From: Epiperipatus broadwayi
Lineage: Eukaryota > Onychophora > Udeonychophora > Euonychophora > Peripatidae
Assembly: GCA_028023455.1 (NCBI GenBank)
Contig: JAQFVV010013325.1
Coordinates: 62,001-126,000, forward strand
Length of the DNA: 64,000 bases
Reading direction: 5' to 3'
The position numbers were made by a program, and so were the translations under genes. How positions within the stretch are numbered: position 1 is the stretch's first letter; every line of letters begins with the position of its first letter. Positions 11,515 to 23,859 of the stretch are shown here, piece by piece. The notes beneath the pieces are model-generated. The model had not been told where the DNA came from. It worked only from the letters and a program-made list of their open reading frames with translations, and ran no database searches.

Positions 11515-12092
11515 GAAATTCTCAAACTAAGACCAAATGATACTTTTGAAGAGTAAGTCCTTATCTTTAAACCTACTTTCTAATTATATAGGTCAATTTA
11601 AAGCATCTCAGTTTAAGAGCGCAAACATATTTCTCTGTTCACTTTACTTTCATTAATTTCCTTCTGCTGTATTAACCCTTGCTAAATCTTTAAATTTACT
11701 AAGTATTAATACTAAACATACTCCGAAATATTAGAAATTATGTAACATTTAATTTTATTTACAAGTGCAGAGATAGTATCTTTGAGGTATTACACATAAA
11801 CACTACAGCGCATGTGTTAGGATCAAAAATCCTTACTGTTTAAATGACATACTATCTCTGTGCTTGTAAATAAAATCAAATGTTACATAATTTCTAATAT
11901 TTCTGTTTATTAATTCATAGTAAATTTAAAGATTTTGTGAGAGTTAATAGTAGAAAGAATAATGGAAGTAATGAACAGAAACATCTTCTTCTTATTGAAC
12001 TGAGACACTTTAGTTTGGCCTATATAATTAGAAAGAAGTTTAAAGATGGCCACTCTTATCTTTTCAAAAGTCTCATCTTAGTTTGAGAGTTT
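11515..12092. repeat. long imperfect inverted repeat (fold-back/MITE-like), ~580 bp
   Basis: Left arm about 11,515-11,779 and right arm about 11,849-12,092 are reverse complements over most of their length (for example TTAGAAATTATGTAACATTT against AAATGTTACATAATTTCTAA, and TCTAATTATATAGG against CCTATATAATTAGA). The loop is about 70 bp. Any transcript across it would fold into a long double-stranded hairpin. No terminal target duplication could be fixed. Confidence 0.85.
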
Positions 12093-12141
12093 CCTCAATA
12101 CCTAGAGATATCATTGAGATATAAAAAAGTAAATCTTTCGT

Positions 12142-12146
<5 letters not shown>

Positions 12147-12211
<65 letters not shown>
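12147..12211. repeat. (TAA)n microsatellite
   Basis: About 65 bp of uninterrupted ATA/TAA trinucleotide repeats. Open frames through it are artefacts. Confidence 0.95.
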
Positions 12212-12213
<2 letters not shown>

Positions 12214-12234
12214 TAATAATAACATTTTACCAAT

Positions 12235-12462
12235 AAACATCACATGATCACCATTTCTATGCTTGCTCATAACTGTTAATAAGCAGGCAAACTCCAGGTG
12301 CCACAGTGCAAGTCAGGAATCAATGGTGCCAAAGGTTTGAAAACCCCACTACACAGTGAAGAGGCTGGATCTAAGAGCACTGCATCTAGTAGATGGGGTT
12401 TTATGCATAAGCGGCTTCCTGTTACTCTGGTGCACGAGGGCACCTATAGAAGTTTTGCCGTT

Positions 12463-12558
<96 letters not shown>

Positions 12559-12992
12559 TATATAATAATAATAATAATAATATAATAATAATAATAATAT
12601 AATAATAATATAATATAATATTTCATATCCATAGTAAATATTAATAAGATCGTAGGTTACCAACCTGCTAATAGGAAGGGTGATGGTTGTAAAAGACCAA
12701 GACACCAATGTATGTGTGAACGAGTTCAGACCCATATGACATTAAGCTTTGAGCTAGATTGAAAAATTTTTGGTTTTCATTTCTTCTCAAGTTTAGTAGT
12801 TAGTGGAGTAAGGGGTTGCTAGAGGGTTGCATTAGATCCTAAGATCTAGTGTCTCAGATCCAAACCACGATGAAGCCAAAGCCAACAGTCTGGGGATATT
12901 GGTGAGAGGCATAGATAGGTTTTACAAGCTGGCATCCATTGATTACCTGTTAGCACAGGTGGCAATACTGTATGGAGAGTTTGCTCGTTTAT
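12235..12992. mobile_element. MITE, family 'CACATGATC', copy 1, expanded by a (TAA)n array
   Basis: Left end AAACATCACATGATCACC, then GCAAACTCCAGGTGCCAC. The right end is the reverse complement of GAGCAAACTCTCCATACAG and TTGCCACCTGTG...TAATCAATGGATGCC. The same ends and interior occur at 37,082-37,347 and 60,991-61,246. The interior is enlarged by a ~150-bp (TAA)n tract. There is no coding capacity. Confidence 0.7.
12464..12620. repeat. (TAA)n microsatellite inside the MITE
   Basis: About 155 bp of ATA/TAA repeats, with TATA interruptions towards the 3' side. Confidence 0.95.
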
Positions 12993-13662
12993 CATATTAC
13001 AATTATTTAAAAACTCAAATCAAGAAAAATCTTGTGAGGAACTTACTTAAAATTTAATAAATTAAAAATAAAAAAAAACCCCCACCAAAGTCACAAGTAG
13101 CAAGAGGTAAGAAATACAATTTAATAATAAATAAATAAATAAATATAAAAATATAAATAGATAACAAAATTATTTGTTTGCATTATCACTGCTTAAACAC
13201 TTTTAAAAAGTACGAAAATATTATTCAAACAATTGAACCTCTATATACTGTATTAAATAGTTTAAAAAAGAATAGACATATTGTCTTTACTAGATTCTTT
13301 AAAAAAGTCATAAAACTAATCGAAATCTATTAGAAAGACTTATTGATAACAAAAAACTTTTCTAAAAGTTTAGTATGAAAAAGTGTCAAAATTCTAATAT
13401 AAATGAATCACATCAAAATACATACTCAGAAATGTATCATGAACAGAAGAAGACGACATCACAAAGATAATGCAAGTATAATTTTATAAGAACAAAGAAG
13501 ATATAATATATAGAGAACTATTACACCAAACAGAAATATGTAGGATAAGAGCAATATAATTAAAAAGAAGAGCTGATTTTGGAAGAAATTTAGCTAAATA
13601 AAACTTGTAATTTAAATTATGTAAACTTGACAAAGATATGGAATATGATTTATCTAGGAAAT

Positions 13663-13669
<7 letters not shown>
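12993..13669. other. intergenic, nothing recognised
   Basis: A-rich DNA with short (AAAT)n and (TAAA)n tracts. It may include the decayed 3' end of the minus-strand non-LTR element, but no motif is readable. Confidence 0.35.

Positions 13670-13724
<55 letters not shown>
13670..13724. repeat. (TA)n microsatellite
   Basis: About 55 bp of alternating TA. Confidence 0.95.
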
Positions 13725-13727
<3 letters not shown>

Positions 13728-13789
13728 ATAATTGTTTACCAAAGAAATATTTTTACATGTACAGGCATTATTAAAATGCAAAATACATA

Positions 13790-14936
13790 TACAAGAAAAA
13801 AAAGCTTTTGTTTTTCCAAATTTACCAATAAAATTATACCAGTCACTCCAATTAAATTCAAATCTCATTTGCTATTTTTCTGAGACGCTACAAAAAACAG
13901 CATTACAAAATAAAGCAATATCACCACAAAACAAAAATCTTAGATTCTATGTTCAGTGAAAATATATCATTGATATAAATTAAAAATAATAGAGGATCAA
14001 GGACTGAACTATGTAGGATTCCATTATTAATTATGGTCACCTTACTAATATTAACCATAAATATTAGTTAACTGTTGTTATCTTTTAAATAACTCTCCAA
14101 CCAAAAACAAAGAGAACCATGAAAACCATACTAATAACAAAATGCTTTAGATAAATCAAGATAAATAGCTAATGTTTTAATTTCATGATCTAATAAAGAT
14201 GTAAAAGTAATGAACATGATTATTAAAGCATCTAATGTTCTTCAACTAGAAATAAAACCATATTGATTGTAGGATAAAAGTTTATTTTTGAACAGAAATG
14301 AAATTTTATCCATAGGTATTGTTTCCAATAATTTAGAAGTAATAGAAATAATAGCAATAGGTCTATAATTATCCATAAAAGTGGAATCATCCTTTTATAA
14401 ATTTCAAACATTCCGGAAATAAATGAAACAGAATAGGAATAAATACTAACTCTCTTATCTTGAAGAATCTTAGATGTTAAGCCATCTAATCCAGAAGAAT
14501 GGACATTTTTTAAAGTATCAATTAATACAGATAACTGAGGTTCAAAAACATTTGAGCATAAAAAACAATTTTTATATGAACAGGAAGGCAAAATTTGTTT
14601 TGACGCATCATGCATCAAAACATGTGCAAAAAACTCATTAAACTTATCAGCTAAATATTTTTCATTATTCTGTAATTCAGTTAAATTTTCCCTATGCTTA
14701 ATAAATTTAATTCGACTAGAAGATTTTTTTAAATCAAATAAATTGATTGTTCTCCGTTTCAGAGAAACATTTTTATCACTAAGAAATTCCTCATAATATT
14801 GAAAATTTAATTCTCTAAAATAAGATTTAATTTCACCATTGAGTTCTTTTAAATTAGCTGTTGCTCTATGGAGGATTTTAACATTTTTATATATATTAAC
14901 TATGCATACCAAAGTATCTCCTATCCATGGCAATGT
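13790..14936 (-). pseudogene. reverse transcriptase domain of the non-LTR relic
   Basis: An open stretch of 233 codons (14,933 down to 14,232) carries the upstream linker (ELNGEIKSYFRE), LADKFNEFFAHV and SSGLDGLTSKIL, the usual N-terminal RT region. After frameshifts the order continues with YGF, AIYLDLSKAF (motif A, about 14.15 kb), SVLDPLLFLIYINDI (motif B region, about 14.0 kb) and CGDIALFC (about 13.94 kb) where an active enzyme has x-A-D-D. The catalytic motif is therefore mutated as well as out of frame. It ends around GKTKAF near 13.8 kb. Confidence 0.85.
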
Positions 14937-15147
14937 CTTTTATTTTTACTAGTTAAAAATAAAAAAAAAAAAACAGCATTAACATTATTTAACTTTCAAT
15001 TCTGAATAGATAATAAATAATTCAATTTAGAAAAAATAATTTATGAATATACACACAAGCATTACTATTATCTAAACAGTTCATGAGTTTTAATTTAGTA
15101 GCAAAAGGATCCATAAGAATTAACTTAGAAAGAGAGGAATCAAAATA

Positions 15148-15706
15148 CAAGTTTGATTTCTTCTAATAAAAATATGATCTAAAAGAGACTGAGATAAGGG
15201 AGTTATCTAGGTAAAAAAAGAGTTTGATTAAATCCACCCTATAAAGTAAATTCAAATAATCTATGGTAGGCTTATGATTGCTATTTAATAAATCAATATT
15301 AAAAAAATCACTCATTAATACAGCAGAAATTAAACCCAAATCTGATAAAAAAAAAGTATCATGCTCAACAACGAAATCCAAAATTTTACTTGTATACGAT
15401 ATATATATAGCTAGAGAGAGAAGATAGAGAGATAAACTTAGGAAATCTCAAAGTTAGTAAAATATATTTTGTAGTATTAAATATTGGAATAATAAAAAAA
15501 AGTCTAAACCTGTTTTTATAAAAATCATTACAACATCCCAATCGAAGAAGAGAAAAGTATATTCGTGTAATCATCTAAATGATATAAATTTTGTTCTTGT
15601 AAAAAAATCCAAGTCTCAGTCAAAATTATAATATCATAATAATATAAAGAAAATAGCTTAAATAAAGTACAAATTCATCAAAATGAGATCTGACACTTCC
15701 TATATT
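15148..15706 (-). pseudogene. AP-endonuclease-like domain of the non-LTR relic
   Basis: Minus-strand pieces in order: NIGSVRSHFDE, then a frameshift, DIIILTETW (the catalytic-Glu region of LINE endonucleases), NLYHLDDYTNI, VMIFIKTGLDFF, SDFFNIDLLN (family form GDFNIDLL) with DYLNLL, and SLLDHIFIRR at the end (family form SLIDHIF). This spans most of an APE-type endonuclease, with several frame changes. Confidence 0.8.
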
Positions 15707-15710
15707 TTAA

Positions 15711-16065
15711 TTGAAAATATTAAATGAATTAAAATCTTTTTTAGAAAATCGCATTAGGTCTCAATGTGATAAATATATTTCAATAATACTTCAATTCACT
15801 CTCATTTCTAATTAAAATTCGAAGAGAATACAATCTTTTCGTACATAAACTGATCCATTTTGAACAAAAGCAAAACCTTGACCAGAATGTAGCTTTTGTT
15901 TCGCAGACTGTTGTGTTTAATCACGATTACTTACATAAACGAGTATACATACATTTTATAATATATTTATTAGTAATACATAGATACAAACATACATTCG
16001 ATTTACAATTTAATATCAATGGCTATTAGTCTCCCTGCTACTGATTAGAAAAGTATAGCTACTAG
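15711..16065. other. intergenic, nothing recognised
   Basis: AT-rich; it may include the extreme 5' remnant of the minus-strand non-LTR element. Confidence 0.35.
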
Positions 16066-16610
16066 CTCTAATATGAACTGTGCAGAGAAGGGATTATATG
16101 TGCTCTTTCAGATTTCTATCCACTTCTAGCTGTACTTGTCAGCCTATCTCATGAGAGTATGGAGACTCTTCTGGCTGCACTATGACAATGTGGCTTGAGT
16201 CAGCTTTGGTTCTAGCAGCTACCAGTCCTAAACGTGACTTACCTCCATGTTAACCATTAGTTTAAATAGCTATAGTCTGGAGATGATCATGCTGTTCAGT
16301 TTCACAGGAGTTTACTTCAAGGAAATCAAGCTATTGTTATTCAGGTTTAACAATTGTTCTTTAGAGAACATATATACTGCCTTTCAGGTTTGACAGTTGT
16401 TCTCTGGCCTTACCTTAAAAAAAGGGTGACTATTTATCACCAGATCCCAACCTTCATTAAAACATTCAAGTCAGCAAGCATCATTACCTATTTGCCTTTT
16501 CTTGCCATTGGCCATGCATTATCTTTTTATATATGCATTGGCTCAATCTTATCCTGATAAGAAAGTAATCAGGACTAGTCCATTATTTGAAAGCAAGGTG
16601 AAATATGACA
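16066..16610 (+). repeat. diverged direct repeat, copy 1 (~540 bp)
   Basis: Matches 18,652-19,172 in order: CTCTAATATGAACTGTGC, GTCAGCTTTGGTTCTAGCAG, ACTATAGTCTGGAG-like, TGTTATTCAGGTTTAAC, TTGACAGTTGTTCTCT, CTTGCCATTGGCCA, TTTATATATGCATTGG and GGACTAGTCCATTATTTGAA. There are many substitutions and small indels, so the duplication is old. No coding frame is conserved between copies. Confidence 0.75.
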
Positions 16611-18651
16611 TCATTAGCCCTGAAATGTAGTTATTCAGGTGCATTGGAAGACATCTTCTGGCTTGGTGATGCTTTCAGAAGATTCACGGTTGTAATTATT
16701 TAGTTTTTTGGAATTGAAGGTTCATTACAGCTGACTGGTAACTCACCACTGGTAGTTGCAACTGCTCATCAGATTAGGTTTTGCTGATGGCTTATTTTGG
16801 AACTATAGGTCACACAGCTGGTTGATGACATAGAACTATTGGCTTGCCACTTTTTGTAAATTAATCTAAGTTTGTTTTTATGATGATAATGATGGTTGTC
16901 CATCAGAAGTTTCAACCACCACTGTGTCTTTTGACTTTGATCACCACTCTTAGAATCCATTTGATGGTTCCCTTAAATGTACAGCATAGGACATTAGTAC
17001 CTATCCACTTTTTTGCACTCTTAGTCTTGTGCATTATTTTAAGTTTCAAACTTGAATTAATTACATCTGACAGACATTGTTTGAATGTATTATTATGAGC
17101 TGGTTAATTTTAGTACTGTAAAACCTAAGTGAAAATAGTACATCCTAATAAAGTGCTCTGCTTAAAGCAAATATAACAAGAGGCAGAAATGTCATTTTAT
17201 TGGTTACTGTAAACTTCACTTTTGCCTGACCCAAGAGTACTTCTAGTGATTGCCTTGGTATTCAGTTATTGTTTTGCTGTTAGGATGCAGCTGAAATTGA
17301 TTACTCTTATTAATGATAGACTAGGTTTTGTTTGACATTATGAATACTGCAGTCCTATGTCCAGTTCCATTGTGACCAGTGTATCATCAGGAATTCTGTG
17401 TTTGAAAACAGAAGTTATTGTTTTTTATGTTGTCTATGAAGGCAATTTATTTTTTAACTTTAAATTGCTTTTTTTTGCTTTTGGAATGGTTTATCAATCT
17501 GTCATTAGCTACTTGTTGTTTTATTTTAAAATAAGCAGATTTTGCATGACCAATATGTTTGTATTATATGCACACTGTATAGTGATGTGGACAATCTGAA
17601 ACAACACTTTTTAGTCATTTTGTTTTATTTGAGGTCAGCTAGATGCTTGACCAGCCCAGAGTTCAGCTCAGTACTTTGAATATTATAATTCATTTTTTCA
17701 TAGCTTTTCTTGATTGGCTTTTGATTCTGCTCTATTGCTAAAGACAAAGCCGATTGAAAGTTTATGTCAGGATCTATTATGAGCTTGATTCTTAAGATCA
17801 TGATTACTTATTCTGCAGATAAAATGATCTCAAAGAGTTTCATTAAGGAAATATTTAAAATTGCATTTTAATGCTAATCAATGAATTCTAACAGCAAAAC
17901 ATCTAGCTTTTTCTTTTTCCCTTTGGACACAAGATTAAAATGATACTTCTCCATTAGTGTAGAGGTTTAGAAGTAAAAAGTTGGTTAGTAGAGATAATGC
18001 CTTGCCAAAATCTAGATCAGCTGGTATCTCTGATGTTTGTGATTCAAGTCCTCATAAGGCTGGGATCAGGTTAGTGACATAAGAGTGGTTAATTTCAACT
18101 CAGGCCCTTTGACTTGATTAGCCTGTAAATAGAAAATAATTCAATCTTTATAATTTGGTCAATTCTCTGGGTGACTGGATTAAATGCTTCAACTGAGTAA
18201 ATATTAGCCATTTTATTTTTCCTCTTCTATATCATGAGAGAAAATCATTCTTTTAATTTATGAGAATCACTGCTTGGAAGATCTTTTTAATTTTTAACTG
18301 ACAAGCTACTGTTTGAGTAACTTTCAATTTTCGATAAAGACAAAATCTAGCAATCAACTGAAGGAATTTCTGTTTTTTTTAAGGAGAGAGGTTGCCTTGA
18401 CAACAGTGAGAAATATTGATTACTATCTGTATTGGTATGTTTAGATGGTGATTGGTTTCTAATGGTTATTACTAAGAATAACCATTCTCAATTGATTTTA
18501 CAAAATTTTATTGATGCACAAATAACATTTGCAGGTGAAATTTTCTAAATGATGACAAAATGTAATGACCCATGGGAAAAAGATTTTGTTGTTTAATCTT
18601 TGCCAAATCTGTTGCATTTCATCATAAATACAAAAGCACACTCACATTTAT
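16611..18651. other. spacer between direct repeats, nothing coding
   Basis: T-rich and TG/CA-rich DNA unlike its A-rich surroundings. Around 17,940-18,060 are tRNA-like phrases (TTAGTGTAGAGG..., GTGATTCAAGTCCTCA) that could be a decayed SINE head. It may be the interior of one larger repeat whose ends are the two direct copies. Confidence 0.35.
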
Positions 18652-19172
18652 ACTCTAATATAAACTATGCCAAGAATGAACTGTATATGCCCTTATAGAT
18701 TTATATTCACCTCTAGATATATCTGACAGATTGCCTTGTGTGTAGGTACAGTGACCTTCTGTCTTTAGTATGATAGCTTGCCTCAAGTCAGCTTTGATTC
18801 TGGCAGTTTCAGTTCTCAATGTAGACATTCTTCATTGTGTTAACAAACTATAGTCTGAAGAATAATTACTCTGTTCATATCAGCATGCTACTGTTATTCA
18901 GGTTTAACTGTTGTTCTCTGGACAACACATATTGTCTTCCAGATTTGACAATTGTTCTCTTTTACCTTCAAAAAGGCTGACTATTTATTGCCAGATCTCC
19001 TCTCTTAATGGAAATATTTGGATTCAGTAAGCATCATTGCCTATTGGTCTGTTCTTGCCATTGGCCAGCGTTATTTCTTTATATATGCATTGGTTAGTGC
19101 CACAAATGCTCAATCTGATTGCAATAAAAAATCTGGACTAGTCCATTATTTGAAGGCAAGGTGAGATATGGC
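18652..19172 (+). repeat. diverged direct repeat, copy 2 (~520 bp)
   Basis: Second copy of the 16,066-16,610 unit, slightly shorter through internal deletions. It shares the same final block GGACTAGTCCATTATTTGAA. Confidence 0.75.
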
Positions 19173-19883
19173 ACAGACCAAAAAGGCCTTCTATTGAAAG
19201 GAGTTAAGCATTGATTCATATGGATATGATTACAGAAGTAATGAAGTGTATTTAATACATATTAAATATTATTCGTTAAATTTTTTTGTTTATACTGTAA
19301 TTTTAATTTATATATGAATATTAAATATAAAAAGCACCTGCGATATATATATATATATTGAATATTATTCTTTAAAATTTTTGTTTATACTGTAATTTTA
19401 ATTTATATATGAATATTACACTGTGTGTGTGTGTTGATTTACATTTCAATAAACAATACATATTCTAATCTAATAGATGTATATTAACAAAACATGAATT
19501 ATTATACATTATATATGTTTGATGATGAAAGCGTGGGGGTTATGGCTCCACTGTATATTATGTTATGCTAATTTATAGTTTACCATTGTTAGCTTCTGTT
19601 TAATTATTAAAAATAGTTCATTAAAAGTGAGATACACTTTCTATCCTTGCATAATTGGCTTTTAATTTAATAATTATTAATGCTATGTTTTCAATTGGCT
19701 GATATATATCCATTAATGGTAGCAAGTATAAATTTATAAATATTAAAAGCTTAAAGAATCATTACTTCCATTCTATTGTCAACTCTTTGTCAATAGATTA
19801 TTATTTACTCATAACCTGAGTAAAATAAAAGATTACTTAAATTATATATATTAAGCTATGCTAATTTTATGTGTACATATTCT
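19173..19883. other. intergenic; short direct repeat at 19.25-19.42 kb
   Basis: TTTATACTGTAATTTTAATT followed by TATATATGAATATTA occurs twice, about 90 bp apart, separated by a TA tract. Otherwise nothing is seen. Confidence 0.4.
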
Positions 19884-20682
19884 GATGTACACATGTTGCC
19901 ATCTGTAGTTTCCTTATAGTGTATAAATACCTAAATAAAGAAAACAATTAAAAGTTATATGTTTAATAAAAGATATTTTATTATTTTGAATGAGTTTGGA
20001 ATAAGTGAAACCTTTATTTATTAAATTTAAAAATAAAATATTTTGGTTTAGATTATTATCAAATAATAACAATATCTTATTAAGATTAGAGAAAAAGAAA
20101 ATCACATATTTAGAGCCAGTGTTTAAAAAGAAGAAAGAAAAAGGGTACCAAAGAAAACATTGCCAAGTAATGGAAACTCAGCTGAAGTCATATATATGTG
20201 AAAATGTGACAACAAATTCTAATTAAGATTTTCATTCACATTATCTCCATCAGATAAGTTTCACTTCTTAAAAAAATGGTTAAAAGTATAATGGTAACTT
20301 TAATGATAAAATATTTATTAAAGGTTTTTCTTTTATTAATAATTTTGATTAATATAATCATGCTTACCATTTGATATAATTTAAACAATATGAGAGATAA
20401 CTTTTTTTTAAAAAAGTAACAGTATTAAAACATTTTACTATTTTATTTTCCTATATTATGAGAAAGAGTATGTCACTAACCTTTTTATGTCTGTATGCTT
20501 TAATAATTTAAAATACATATATCTACTAATTAAAAAAAAAGTGAGGGTAGTTATAAAAATATATTATAAGATATTAGATTTCAGTTGATAAATTAGAGTT
20601 ATGATTTTTATTTTTGCCAACTCAATGAGTTAATGCTTATTTCATTAAATTTATATTATTATTAATCTAAATATTTTGATTT
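19884..20682 (+). repeat. dispersed duplication D, copy 1 (~800 bp)
   Basis: Collinear with 25,271-26,398: ACACATGTTGCCAT, CCTTTATTTATTAAATTT, CAGCTGAAGTCATATATATG, CATCAGATAAGTTT and GTTAATGCTTATTTCA occur in the same order. Similarity is clear but imperfect, as in two copies of an old element. No coding frame is conserved. Confidence 0.75.
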
Positions 20683-21774
20683 GCCTATTGCATGAATCAT
20701 TATAAAACTATTTTATTACACAATTTATTTTACAATTAAGATAAACCACTGTACACCCCATACTATACTTTATCATCAAGAAAATCATTACTCATTGAAC
20801 TGTATCTTTTTTGCCGAGCAAAATACTTCTCTGGACCATTGGCGCCTTATAAACTCATAAGTCCATTGCAAATATAAATATAAACTTCCACAAAGTCATT
20901 GGTAAATCAATATATTTCTTTGTATATTTATTAGTTGTATATTTTAGTTGCCTAAGTACAATATTTATGTAGTATATTTTAGATTGTCCAAAATATTTAG
21001 TCCATAAGTGGAGAAAACCAATTGGTTCATGATAAGGTACTTGCAGGCCAGCTAGTCCTGCTCAATTATAATATTTTTTATTTATGATTACCCAAGTATG
21101 CAAGCTATTCAGTTGTACAGCACTTACTTTACCATTACATTTTGGTAGTCGTTATTAGTTTACTTTTAAATTTTGGCTCATCCAACAAGAAGATATTGTT
21201 ATTTATGAGACAATGTTCTTCCATTAGTATTGTTCTTATATTTTAGAATAGTTTCTATTACAACTTTTGGCTTCCCAGAAAGGTCCATGAGTATTTATTC
21301 ATAACCCATGAGAGATGAATTGTAAAAGGATAAATAGATAAGGTCAAAATATAGCTTAATGATCACAATTAATATCAGTTATTTTTGTGTATGATAGTAT
21401 TAGAGTAAACTGATTAATAACTCAATAGGTAATAATTTTTAAATTTGTAGTTGTGCTTTGTTAAAGATTTAAATTTAAAAGAGGTTGCCAAATTGATTCT
21501 TGAGAAATAAGTGTAATGATACATGAGTTGACAAATGATCAAACCGTAAAGTGCTTTATAAATAAAACGTTTTTCAAATATGCCAAAAGGGGGAATAGGA
21601 AGGCAGAGTACCAGATGATGATGCCTGAACTTGCCATATAATAATAAAAATATGAATTTATGAACCTGTCTTTTGATAACTGGTCATGGCTGCTTGTCGG
21701 AGTTGTTTACATATTAAAATGATAAAATGTAATGTTACCGGGCCACGATTTTAAAAAGGTGGTGATTTTTTTTG
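20683..21774. other. intergenic, nothing recognised
   Basis: AT-rich DNA without gene or clear repeat signals. Confidence 0.4.
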
Positions 21775-22640
21775 ATCTCTTAAATTTTTTTTTACTCCAT
21801 CTTTTAATATTTCATTTTTAGTGTTTTTTTTTTGGCTATACGTTGATTTTTTTTTTTTGGGCTTTAACTTTTATTTTTGAAACAATTTTTATTACCTTTT
21901 TTAAAAAATAAAAACAACCAAAAAATAACTTCTGTCTCTAACTTTTACGAAGTATTTGTCAATACCCCCCACCCCAAATTAAAATAAGATCAAAACTTTT
22001 GACTTTTTCAAGTTTCATTTTTTTGTTTGTTTAAAAATATGGCCTTTTTTGACCTATAGGTGATATTTTTTTTGCTTTTATTTGTATACCGCTGATATAC
22101 TAAAACTTATTTTTAAAACCAATTTTTATTACCTTTTTTAAAAATAAAAACAAACCAAAAATAACTTTTGTCTCAGTGAAGACAAAGTATTTCTCAACCA
22201 ACTCCCCCCCTCCCCCCCAAAAAAAATATTGAAATATCTTTTTTGGCTTTAACTTTTATTTTTGAAATCAATTTTTATTACCTTTTTTTAAAAATAAAAA
22301 CAACCAAAAAATAACTTGTCTATAACTTTTGTGAAGTATTTCTCAATCCACCCCCTTTCTCGAATTAAAATAAGATCAAAACTTTTGACTTTTTCAAGTT
22401 TCATTTTTTTTTTGTTTAAAAATATGGCCACTTTTTTTGGCCTATAAGGCGATATTTTTTTTTGGTTTTATTTGTATACCACTGATATACTAAAACTTTT
22501 ATTTTTAAAACCAATTTCTGTTATCTTTTTTAAAAATAAAAACAAACAAAAAATAACTTTGGTCTCAAAATTACAATAGCATCAAAACTTCAGACTTTTA
22601 CACGGTTCATTTTATTTTTTCAGATTGAAAATATGGCAAC
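21775..22640 (+). repeat. T-rich tandem array, period ~385 bp, about two and a half units
   Basis: The block AACTTTTATTTTTGAAA...AATTTTTATTACCTTTTTT begins near 21,864 and again near 22,248. A sister block (ACTAAAACTTATTTTTAAAACC) is near 22,105 and 22,490, and TTCATTTTTTTGTTTGTTTAAAAATATGG is near 22,015 and 22,402, with a weaker third near 22,610. Each unit holds a small hairpin (TACCTTTTTT-AAAAAATA) and a C-rich patch. Confidence 0.8.
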
Positions 22641-22769
22641 TTTTTATGGCTGTATAGTGATTTCAATTATGTGATTTCTATTTTCCCCTTACTATTAATG
22701 AGATTTTTTGATCCTTTTATTTTTTCCTCCTATGTCTTTAATATTTTATTTTTAGGAATAGAATATAGT

Positions 22770-23285
22770 TGGTTGAAGGAGCCTAACTGACATTGATAAG
22801 TGGCACAATTTGTGCACCATTTTATTTGTCTCATATAATTTCTTGCGAAAGCATAAGTTTTTGCATGAGCTTGGCAAAAATGTGTTCAGCCCTACCCTTT
22901 CTCAATATTTTGAAAATTCCATGTTGTGTAGGGAAAGGTGGGGATGGTGTAACAATTCTTAGTGAATCAGACTGTGTGATTTAAGTAGAAATTAAATTAT
23001 TCTGCTATGGAGATATCAAAACTTGTGGCCACTTGAAATACAAACACCTTCTGATGATACAGTAATGATCAGTGAATTGTGTGAATTCACATAAAGTGTT
23101 GTGGAGCACAAAACAGGCTGTAATATTTCTATGCAAAGCCATCAAGTGGCCTGCAATGGCTAAGATAAACACAACTGTTTTCTTATCTGTAAGTATAGGC
23201 TGCGGAAATGGCATTTTTATGTGTTTTAACACATAAACAATGCCATCAAGCTGCTGTGACTGGCTATCAAAAGACAAACAATTTA
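22770..23285 (+). repeat. repeat related to the 7.4-kb TIR element
   Basis: 22,793-22,985 is the inverted relative of 7743-7925. Translated in matching frames the two give collinear text (PFYLS..., C..LPFLNILKIP..VGKGGDG.TI). Because the similarity also holds at the DNA level and neither frame is long, I treat this as a shared transposon interior. The right part contains TGCCATCAAGCTGCTGTGACTGGC, like the GGCTGC blocks near 9.3 kb. No terminal repeats were found. Confidence 0.5.
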
Positions 23286-23859
23286 TGTTAATAACTTTAA
23301 AAGCACCAGATATGTGCTACGTATTAGTAAAATGCCAAACAATAAGAACTCATTACTAAGAAGTATTATTAAGTTCTCTTCATGAAGTAACTGTAAAATA
23401 AATAATTAAATGTACTTGAAGCCAGCTTATTTTATTAGTGGTATTGTTTTCTAGTTATTTTGAAAATAAATGAGAAACATTAGTGCTCATTGTTTAGATT
23501 CATCACCAAGCACATGATACGAAGTCGTTTGAGCATGGTCATGAAATTTTCACTATGTTGTACACAATATAAGTTGAATGTTGAAAAATATAATGTTAGT
23601 TTGTGATAATATTAATATGAGTTGGTATATCAAGCACTATTGAGAAATGTTTGTATTGTGGTATTTTATATTGTAAGAATTTTTTACACAAATTGAAATG
23701 AATATGAATAGAAATTAAATTAATTTTCAGGGTTCAGCATATAAAGCACTGTAGAGAAAAGTTATTCATTTCATTTGGTCCGAGATATTGAATTGAAAAG
23801 AAGAATCATGGTCTTTTCTTTCTAAAATAAAATAATAAACATAAATCTAAAAGAAATTT
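23286..23859. other. upstream flank of the decayed coiled-coil frame
   Basis: AT-rich, with no promoter or LTR boundary recognised. It does not repeat downstream of the pseudogene. Confidence 0.35.

Larger units (their letters stand above)
13735..15710 (-). mobile_element. degenerate non-LTR retrotransposon (jockey/CR1-like), 5'-truncated
   Basis: Read on the minus strand, an endonuclease-like domain (15.7-15.15 kb) is followed by a linker and a reverse-transcriptase domain (14.9-13.8 kb), the order of APE-type LINEs. The frame changes several times and has many stops. ORF1 and both termini are missing or unreadable. Clade assignment within the jockey/CR1/L2 group is not possible by eye. Confidence 0.85.

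Noticed and set aside
12298-12735. Poly-Ile and poly-Tyr frames on both strands
   Set aside because: Translations of the (TAA)n array inside the MITE.
17950-18060. tRNA gene or SINE head
   Set aside because: A B-box-like GTGATTCAAGTCC is present, but the A box and arms do not pair and no second copy was found.
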